Source: Rostrohypoxylon terebratum (Eukaryota; Ascomycota; Sordariomycetes; Xylariales; Hypoxylaceae). From it: 64,000 nt of DNA. The stretch is taken from contig MU385893.1 of the NCBI GenBank assembly GCA_022497145.1, forward strand, positions 124,001-188,000, given 5' to 3'. The position numbers and the translations under genes were made by a program. How positions within the stretch are numbered: the stretch's first letter is position 1; every line of letters begins with the position of its first letter. This document shows, piece after piece, positions 55,772 through 64,000 of this stretch. The notes beneath the pieces were generated by a model. That model saw nothing but the letters and a program-made list of their open reading frames with translations, was not told the origin of the DNA and ran no database searches.

Positions 55772-57489
55772 GAAGCGAATACGTCGCGGCGCCGTGGGCT
55801 GGGGCCTTTTCATTGAGGGGTGTTGGTGGTTTGTGTGTGAAAGGGGAGGTAGTAGCATGCCTAGCCTATGCTTCGCTTTTCGCTATCTTCTTGGAGCCCT
55901 ATGGCGTGAAATAGGGATGTGTTTAGTGTAGGGATTGATAAGAACATAGTAGAGTATAATGAACAAGATTAGATACATGGACGTCGAGCCTAAGGAGTAT
56001 GTGGGGTTATACGCGCATCTTAGATTACGTTGCTATAGAAAGATTAGCTGGGGAGCATGGCTGCTTGCTTACATGGAGCTGGTACGGTTGAGGTATCAAC
56101 AGACACGGGCGCTGCTATAGAGATAGTGTTATATACATTGAGTGATCCCGTCGTTTTTCGCATACCGTTGTGTGAGGTACTGCATAACTGTTTGATTTAT
56201 CGCCTCTCGACGCACAAAACCTAGAAGATCATGAGTAATAGGTAATAAGATGTTTTGATTCCTATCCACGAGGCAACTGTAAATTGAAAGAATTGCGATT
56301 GGCAGGAGGCGAGGCATCGCTATAAGATTTACGTATAGTTAGAGACGATGATACATTTCACTCTATTCCCCTTGAACGCTGTTAGGTCCAATACTATCAC
56401 TAGCAACATACAAAACTTGTTTGCTTGACGATAGTCACTCTATTGAGTCATATTGTAATCCATACGTGGGGTTTACTAAGGATACATGAGAACGATCGGT
56501 CATATATAGGTAGGTACCTATACTTTCTCACTAAACCTTTACCTTTGGTTACGTCCTTACTAAATCCGAAACTACATCTCTTGTATAAAAGAAGTATTGG
56601 TATTATATATAAATGAAACTATCGTCAATTAATTCCACTTTTCTTACGTTACCTACACTCAGCACCGACTATCAAGGTACTCAGAACATCCTTGGGTGAT
56701 GTGAACGTCTCCAAACCAAACCCTCTCACGCACAGAATTTGGCTTGTCTACGAAAATCATGTCGCCCACTCATGGTGTGCTTGAGGCTCGTGTTCTTGAT
56801 ATGAACACCGCTCCCGGTGAGCAAACGGCATGACCTAGAAACTGAATGGACCTGGAATTGGTTGTATAAAGCGCGGCGACTAGGTACATAACAGCAAGGG
56901 TGGTTTCGAAGAAGGAAAAATGAGATAGCGAGCTCCGGGCGAAGATACCTCTGGTTTGAGGATCTGCGACTAAGAGAAGCTGTATGGCGAGTGTTGCGAA
57001 GATATTACAGTTTTTCGAGGTTTGGGTCCCAGACAACAACCAATCTGAACTAAACAACCCTGACCACCCGACAAAGCTGCACGTAGTAGAGGTTATCTAG
57101 ATTTAAGGGATATTTAAGGGGGGCTGGATATTCGGTCGAAGTTATGCATGATCAGGGTTCGCCCGAGTTGAACGCCATTGGATACTTAGAATCTAGATAG
57201 AGTCGCGCGGCGTATGAAGATGACGATGATATAGAGGCTGCCGTGTTTCCCGACAGAAATTTTAGCCATACGACTCACCTTATTGAAAGATGCCACTTAC
57301 CTAGATAGAATAGGGTAATGGAGGAGGATTAACACAAAGTTGAACACTTAGATACCTGCATATTGTAACTTTGACTTCGTCTCCGTGAAATTGCATGTGA
57401 ACTAACTGAGACTCGTTTTCATGAAATATAAGAAATGTCATGATGACTCATAAACCATACACACAATGCTTATTTTTATTCCCACATGA
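55772..57489. other. Convergent intergenic region, 1.7 kb
   Basis: Lies between the 3' ends of palA and HMG-CoA lyase. AT-rich in the middle (about 56.4-56.7 kb). No gene seen. Confidence 0.5.
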
Positions 57490-58681
57490 TCACGACGATC
57501 CGTTAGCTTGCGCCCTTTTACGAGCTCCAAGGACCGCTTTGCCCACAACCGAGTCGTTCGGTCTGCCCAATTCCTGCGATATCCACTGACCGATGTCCGC
57601 CATAGCATCTAGATCAACGCCAGTATCCATGCCCAGGCTTTCTACAAAGTAGACCATATTCTCCGTCGCCACATTCCCGGTGGCTCCGGGACTATACGGA
57701 CAGCCACCTAGCCCACCGACCGCGCTATCAAACGTCCTGATACCGTGCTCCAGCGACACAGCCGTATTGACAAGAGCTTGGCCATACGTATCGTGAAAGT
57801 GCATCGCAATATCCTCCTTACGTATCCCCGCCGCAGCCATACACTTCAACAACTCCTGCGTGCGCGACGCAGTCCCCATGCCCGTCGTATCGCCCAGCGA
57901 GATCTCATCCGCGCCCATCTCCAGCATCGAAGTGGCGATCTCGGCCACCTTATGCGGGTTGACATCGTACCCCTCGAACGGACACCCCAACACCACGCTG
58001 ATGTACGCCCTGGCGCGGAGCCCCAAACCCTTCGCAGCCTGTATGACGTCGCGGAAGCGCTCGAGCGACGTCGCGATATCCGTGTTCAGGTTCTTCTGCG
58101 AAAAGCTCTCGGTCGCGGCCGCGAACACGGCGAGTTCGACCGCGGGCTTGGAGCTGGTGCCTTCGAGCGACTGCGCCTGCGTCAAGTAGGCGCCGGGGTG
58201 TTGTTTAAGGAGGGCGGAGGCGTTCTCGACACCCTTTGCGTTGGGCGCGAGGAAGGAGTACGTGATTGGGATGGGCGAGGGGATTTTGTTGGACAGGATG
58301 TGCTCGAGGATTGCGCCGGAGTTGTCCATCTAATTGATCATTCGGTTTAGATTAAGCTGGATCTAGCTACCTGCTTATGCGACCGAGGAAACTGACCTGT
58401 GGCACCCATTTCGGAGAGACGAATGATCCCGCTTCTATAAACGACACTCCCGTCTTCGCTAGTCTTTCGATCAATTCGATCTTAGTCGCTAACGGGATCG
58501 ATTTCTTCTCATTTTGAAGACCGTCCCTCGGACCAACCTCTACGATCCTCACTCGGTTATCGGGACGAGCGGCGGCCGGGTTTTTCACGTCGGCTTCTGT
58601 CGCGAAGCATCGTCGTAGACGGGTAGCTGCTGGGACAGGCCGCCAGCGAGCCAATCGAATCATGGGGCGCACCGACGCCAT
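57490..58681 (-). CDS. Hydroxymethylglutaryl-CoA lyase, mitochondrial
   Basis: Two exons on the minus strand, 58681-58397 and 58329-57490, give 374 residues. The first 26 residues are rich in Arg and Ala and lack acidic residues, as expected of a mitochondrial targeting peptide. The catalytic block [10 protein letters not shown] is at 49-58 (R52, D53). Metal-binding histidines lie in AMHFHDTYG, and the family signature [15 protein letters not shown] carries the active-site Cys at about 305. The enzyme splits HMG-CoA into acetoacetate and acetyl-CoA, the last step of leucine breakdown. Length and motifs fit the eukaryotic lyase family. The coding region is GC-rich. The related homocitrate and isopropylmalate synthases lack this signature, so confusion is unlikely. 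Confidence 0.96.
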
Positions 58682-58956
58682 CTTCTATTCATTTCGATGG
58701 TTTAAGCTGTAGTTTTCCTTTTTTTCATCCCCTCATATTCCCGAGACGTTGTACTAAGAGGAGCTCGGCTATTAGTGGCTCTAGCTCCTAGCTCCTAGCT
58801 GCAAATCGGGGTTATGAAGTCATACCAAAGATCACGTGCTTATTGTATTTATATTTATGCATTTTTATCCATACTGGTGCTGTCTACAATCACTCTCCAC
58901 AGCCCCCAAGGTACTAGTCGTAGAGCAAATAATGCAGCAATACAGAATACACTAAT

Positions 58957-59979
58957 TCAATCATCCCGATACGCTTCGCTCGTCCCAAAATCTCCACAGT
59001 AAACATCAGCCAATACTATGGCTATTGTCCAAATCCGTCGGCGGTTTGCGACATACATTAGGGGTCCCTCAATGGATCTGTACGGCCAAATTGTCTTTGC
59101 TGCCCACAAGAATATCGCCCTGTAATATTCCGGTCGCCGTAGCGCGCCCAAGCGCCAGAGTTCTCGTACTTCGCAGAACCAAGCCATATTTTTCTCCAGA
59201 GCTTTCTTCCAAAAGCAATGCTTGTCCCGAACAAGGGAATATACTGGCCAGGAAGCCAAGAGCATATCAAGTAAGCCGCCCGTCGAGAGTCGATGGAGAA
59301 TTTTACAAATAACGTTATATGGAAGCCTCCCAAAAGGATCATGTTTGACTTTAGAGCCGAGATCCAAGGATGAAACCATTCGCCGGAAACGCACGCCCGC
59401 CATGATCGATCCCACCTGAAATGTCAGCTGCGGTGTAACTGACGGATCCGCGAGGAAATACTCTTCATTAGTTAAGCACATCTAGGGCTTTCCGTGCCGT
59501 TTCTCAGCGCCGGTGAGAAGCTCCATTCCGTTCTCGCAATTGGAGCAAGAGGAGAAAGTCGAGTCGAGATCGGAAATGGTTATGAGACTAATCGGATCGT
59601 CAGAGCTCGGATACAGAACACGTGCTAGTATTTCGAGGCATGGCCAGTGAAACGGATGAACGGTCATTTTATCATCAGAGAGTCTGTAACATTCGTACTC
59701 ATATTCAGTAGGTAGGTCTTTGTTTCGTACGTCGTCGGGGTAGAGCTCGATCCTTCCCACAGCCGTGAGCCTTGCCGAGCCGGACATAATCGTGCTATAC
59801 CACGATTTAGCTCAAAACGTTCATGTTGAAATGAACATTGCCCACCTGTCTAGGTCTGAAATATAGCCAACAAAGTAGATCTTCTGGACCCAACTGAGAT
59901 TATCGTATAGGCTTAATTTCTGGGGATTATAGCCACACTCGAATCCGTTAATAATTGCCGGCCCTTGTTGATTCTCCAT
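58957..59979 (-). pseudogene. F-box-like protein gene interrupted by in-frame TAG
   Basis: Exon 1 is 59979-59846 (MENQQGPAIINGFECGYN...); a 51-base intron (GTGGGC...TATAG) leads to exon 2, 59794-58957. Exon 2 stays in one frame for 838 bases except for a single TAG at 59484-59482. Both sides of the stop read as one protein: before it HPFHWPCLEILARVLYP and FSSCSNCENGMELL, after it TNEEYFLADPSV, then an F-box-like core (DPFGRLPYNVICKILHRLSTGGLLDMLLASWPVY) and a C-terminal VANRRRIW block. The order fits an expanded fungal F-box-like family. A complete product would have 322 residues plus the TAG position; stopping at TAG gives 148. No GT donor lies within about 100 bases before the TAG, so removal by splicing is unlikely. 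Pseudogene is the best call; readthrough or sequencing error remain possible. Confidence 0.7.
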
Positions 59980-60829
59980 CTGGAGTTTATTCAACTAAAG
60001 GAAACCCCCGAACGGAACAGCGCAGATGGCACAATAGCACTCTTCACCACACTGGATTGGTTTGTATTGGAGGGGTGCCGGCGGCGAGGGATGCGCATCG
60101 CTCATTTTCTTTTTTTGCAAGCGTCTGGCTCAAGTTTGCTGGCGTCTAACGAGCTGCTCAATTAGAATAATGGCGTAAACTTCGTGTAAGACTATTGCGC
60201 CTATTGTAAACCTGGATAATGTTGTTCCAATATCAGGTGCATCTCAGCTGAAGTGCAGTTGTTGGATCAACAGATTGGGGGATGTTCGCGAACAATTACT
60301 AGAATGTATGATATTATTGCCTCTAGAGCTGAGATACTTACCCGGATGAATTGAAATTATCTAATAGAATTAAGAGTATTACCTAGCTACTTCCTCCTCT
60401 ACATATTACTTGGGTACGCAATATGTGACAGCGATGTCCGTACTACTATAGAACAAACTTAATAATAAATAGCAACTGCTTCTCATCGGCGTACCCCTGA
60501 GCGAGATACTAAATCTTGAAGGTGCCCCCTATCTTTACACAGACACAACACGGACTATCTGTTCTATTATGTAATCATATGACTTTACCAATTGTGGCTG
60601 TCATCACCCCCACCTTTTTACTGCGCCATCCTCTATCCTCCAGCTTATCGGTAGCTTCTGCAACGGACCCGGTTTTAGGAGCTTCTCTCTGCAATCCAAC
60701 GTCAACAGTGGCTGGAGCTCGACAACGTTGCTCTGTAGCAAATAACAATCGGGCTGCTTCATTGCGAAGGGCAGCATTCGAACCTTCCATCATACCTTTG
60801 CACCTCTTCCACTTGTATCTTGGGACATC
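59980..60829. other. Intergenic, 850 bases (divergent)
   Basis: Shared upstream region of the broken F-box-like gene and V-ATPase subunit B. AT-rich around 60.3-60.5 kb. No gene seen. Confidence 0.5.
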
Positions 60830-62536
60830 ATGTCCGACCCTCGAGAATCTTCCTCTTACTCTATTGTGCCGAGGATTCGGTACAACACCGTTGGCGGTGT
60901 CAATGGACCTCTGGTGATATTAGAAGATGTCAAATTCCCTCGTTATAACGAAATCGTCACCCTTACCCTTCCCGATGGCACTGAGAGGTCTGGTCAAGTC
61001 CTCGAGGCTCGAGGTAAGCAACATGATAGCTTGTTGTGACACCTAATACAGCTCTTAACTGCGTCTTTGAATTATAGGCAATCGCGCAGTGGTCCAGGTT
61101 TTTGAGGGTACCTCGGGTATCGATGTTAAGAAGACGAAGGTCGAATTTACAGGACAGAGCTTGAAGCTAGGTGTATCTGAAGATATGCTGGGGCGTATCT
61201 TCGATGGATCTGGCAGGGCTATCGACAAAGGCCCTAAGGTGTTAGCTGAGGATTATCTCGACATCAACGGCAGCCCTATCAACCCCTACTCGAGAGTACG
61301 AGCGCCCAACCCACACAACCGAGGGAATTTAGCTCATTATAATATAGGTATACCCCGAGGAGATGATCTCGACCGGTATCTCGACTATCGACACCATGAA
61401 CTCGATTGCCCGAGGCCAGAAGATCCCCATCTTCTCCGCCGCCGGTTTGCCCCACAACGAAATCGCCGCCCAGATTTGCCGACAAGCTGGCTTGGTCAAG
61501 CAAAAGGGCGCTACAAACAAGGGTGTGCACGACGATCACGAAGAGAACTTCTCTATCGTGTTCGCTGCTATGGGTGTTAACTTAGAAACTGCCCGATTCT
61601 TCACTCGCGACTTTGAAGAGAACGGCAGTTTAGAGCGTGTCACACTCTTCCTCAATCTCGCAAACGATCCCACGTATGACAGTACCACAATTTACTTCAT
61701 CGAACTTATGACTAATGATATACAGGATCGAACGTATCATTACCCCTCGTCTTGCTCTGACCACTGCCGAGTACTACGCCTACCAACTTGAGAAACACGT
61801 CCTAGTTATTCTCACAGATCTGTCTGCCTACTGCGATGCCCTTCGAGAAGTTTCCGCCGCTCGAGAAGAAGTGCCTGGTCGACGTGGTTTCCCTGGTTAC
61901 ATGTACACTGATTTGTCAACCATCTACGAACGAGCCGGTCGTGTTGAGGGACGAAACGGTTCTATTACCCAGATTCCTATCCTAACTATGCCGAACGACG
62001 ATATTACGCATCCTATTCCCGATTTGACAGGCTACATTACCGAGGGTCAGATCTTCGTTGACCGTCAGCTCTACAACCGTGGTATCTACCCGCCAATCAA
62101 CGTGCTGCCGTCTCTCTCTCGTCTCATGAAGTCTGCCATTGGTGAAGGAATGACCCGAAAGGATCACGGTGATGTGTCCAACCAGCTTTACGCCAAATAT
62201 GCCATTGGTCGTGATGCCGCGGCCATGAAGGCTGTCGTTGGCGAGGAAGCTTTATCAGCTGAAGATAAGCTGTCCCTTGAATTCTTAGAGAAGTTTGAGC
62301 GCCAGTTCGTCGCTCAGGGCGCATACGAACAACGAAGTATCTTCGACTCGCTAGACATTGCATGGAGTCTCCTACGTATCTTCCCCAAGGAATTGCTCAA
62401 CCGTATCCCTGCCAAGATTATCCAGGAATACTACCAGCGATCAGCTGCGGACCGAAAGGGCAAGGGCAAGGAGAAGAATGATAAAGGGGTCAAGGACACC
62501 GACGGTCCTCAGGAAGAGAACCTCGTTGACGTATAA
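60830..62536 (+). CDS. VMA2: V-type proton ATPase subunit B
   Basis: Four exons, 60830-61013, 61078-61295, 61348-61673 and 61726-62536, give 512 residues, the normal length. Diagnostic blocks: [52 protein letters not shown] (joined across intron 2), [36 protein letters not shown] (joined across intron 3) and [21 protein letters not shown]. It is the nucleotide-binding but non-catalytic subunit of the V1 sector, alternating with subunit A in the hexamer that acidifies vacuoles and Golgi. The C-terminus is Lys/Glu-rich and variable, as usual in fungi. The first intron interrupts a Gly codon (AR-G-NR). All junctions restore the family sequence exactly. Confidence 0.98.
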
Positions 62537-64000
62537 AGACGTAGATCAACCGAGAATAAGTGACGGATGGATGTGTATAGTTTAGTAGTACAGGCGGAGT
62601 ACAGGTTACTTATCATCAGCATTCAATACATGATCGTTTCAATGGACGTGAAGATCTTTGCAACATCGTTTTCTTCCAGGTTATTTTTTTTTGTAACGAT
62701 AGAATGAGATCTGATCACAAACTTAGCTTCGTGTCTAGAAACACAATTTATTCAACACATCAATCATGGACCACCCAGGTAGATCCAATGCCCCCAGACA
62801 TGACTTACTTTAGGTGTAACAAAGGTTCAACTTGGATAGTACCACCTAACAAACAGTTTGAGGTTATATTTCCGGGAGACTCGGGAATAATCCCACATTG
62901 ATCCCACTCGGCTCTCGGGGATGACGGATTTGTGCTGGTGGATCATTTGACTATAGTTTGTGTTACCCTGACTCTTGGTCCCACAACGAAGATATGGTTC
63001 CATAATAAAGATTTCCTCGTCTCTTAACCACTATGAGGGCAAGTAACCAGGTCCTAGGACCTAGGACCTAGGTATTCTACATAGTAGAATTCTTAACAAT
63101 GGAATATCAAGTAATAATACAACTAAGTAGTCGACGAGGCCTGGAGGCTTCGAAGTTCGCTAAATAAGCCTCGAGGCTGACCCTTACATAAAACTATCGA
63201 ACTGATCTAGGTCAACCTCAAACCATCGAATCATGGTCGTCAGTTGAGAGTGGACCGACGGAATGCGAGACTTGTGATGGAAGAGCAGCTGAACCTTGGA
63301 GGCAGAGCGCGGGGAAGCTGTGAAGGATCGAGGTACCCTTGCCAAGCAATTTAAGGCTCGCCGAACTATACTAAAAACGGGCAAGTAAGGTAACATCAAC
63401 CCCGCACGAGAGGTGGAACTCTAAAAAGGACATGGGGAATCGGTCCTTGAAAACATCCTTACAGGTGAGTTTAGAAATCCACCATTCACAAACAAGCATT
63501 GCTCTCCCGCTCATTTCCTTCCTCATACTATGTACCTTTTCCCTCATATTCTTCAAATTTTCTATGGCACGTTCATAAGCAAAGGTCAGCAGCTCTTGTC
63601 GCAACGTCAGCGGTCATTTAAACAGACCGAGAATGGAGTATCGAAGAATGGCCCGGTCCACGCGGGCATCAAGGTGCGAACAACTTATTGTTCCGTTTTC
63701 GGTTTCTTGTTGGAATCTTTTAGGCTCGTGTCTGTACCCCAACATCCATTATCATCAAGAAATGAACGCTAGCAAGAGGAATGCGTAGATAGGTACCTAT
63801 GAGTACCTCTCGGGGAGGCTGGGGTTCCACAGGATGTCTACTTGCAACTTTACACTTCCGTCATCGACCCCCAAAATCTCCCAATGGGGAAATACGATGC
63901 CAAGTCGAAGCAGCCTTCAGCCGAACCCGAACCAACACTTGTAGTTATGAGGCTCTTCTCATCGAATCTCCATGGATTTATCAATGAGGCTCTGTAACTT
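62537..64000. other. Right-end intergenic sequence
   Basis: 1.46 kb without a supported gene. Features are the V-ATPase 3' region, a CCTAGGACCTAGGACCTAGG run (about 63053-63072), TACATAGTA copies at 63078-63086 and (reverse) 63526-63534, and two weak minus-strand frames (63184-63604) that could belong to a decayed or unrecognised gene. Confidence 0.5.

Noticed and set aside
57745..58350. 201-codon plus-strand frame opposite HMG-CoA lyase
   Set aside because: Arg/His-rich antisense shadow of a GC-rich gene; the minus strand carries the enzyme signature.
63184..63604. Two adjoining minus-strand frames (77 and 71 codons) with a helical YERAIENLKNMREK segment
   Set aside because: No splice model joins them into a convincing protein; possibly a decayed gene but not supportable.

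Overview
The window is nuclear DNA of a filamentous ascomycete. The genes have short introns of about 50-130 bases with GTATGT or GTAAGT donors and, in several, CTAAC/CTAAT branch sites. They encode PalA/Rim20, flotillin, Ede1, Arp2/3 subunit 3, Trm6, V-ATPase subunit B, alpha-tubulin and fungal-only families. The mixture fits Pezizomycotina, most likely Sordariomycetes (possibly Xylariales); the order is an inference. I found no tRNA, rRNA, CRISPR array or intact transposon. Intron-exon structures were built by hand from splice signals and reading frame.

Layout, left to right: the N-terminal part of an EDE1-type endocytic protein (1-1026, -, cut by the window edge); alpha-tubulin (2621-4398, -), divergent from a PGA1-type GPI-anchor assembly protein (4999-5793, +); a WW-domain protein (6124-7588, -); an F-box protein (9061-10567, +); a co-oriented pair of secreted hydrolases, a type-B carboxylesterase/lipase (12817-14526) and a GH3 beta-glucosidase with PA14 insert (15030-18319); a small disordered protein (18784-19582) and an OB-fold protein (20152-21327), both +; a trypsin-fold protease with an N-terminal helical region (22857-24255, -); a fungal protein of unknown function with a PPPY motif (24765-25655, -); flotillin (27952-29872, +); TRM6 (30525-32475, +), convergent with ARC18 (32755-33526, -).

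The right half holds a 437-aa nuclear-looking orphan (34880-36193, +), an F-box-like protein with nine-residue W-L repeats (37332-38711, +) and two small secreted proteins facing each other (39581-40201, +; 40750-41501, -). An 8.1-kb gene-free stretch follows (41502-49627). After it come a type II membrane glycosyltransferase (49628-51286, +), PalA/Rim20 (52971-55771, +), mitochondrial HMG-CoA lyase (57490-58681, -), an F-box-like gene broken by an in-frame TAG (58957-59979, -) and V-ATPase subunit B (60830-62536, +).

Most genes are housekeeping functions in endocytosis and cytoskeleton (Ede1, tubulin, Arc18, flotillin), pH signalling and vacuole acidification (PalA, V-ATPase B), GPI anchors, tRNA modification and leucine breakdown. 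The accessory parts are the esterase/beta-glucosidase pair, the protease, the W-L repeat protein, the two secreted proteins beside the gene desert and the broken F-box-like gene. At the sequence level, the 9-mer TACATAGTA (either strand) occurs at least 12 times in intergenic DNA where about 0.65 is expected, with seven copies between 45.6 and 49.2 kb.
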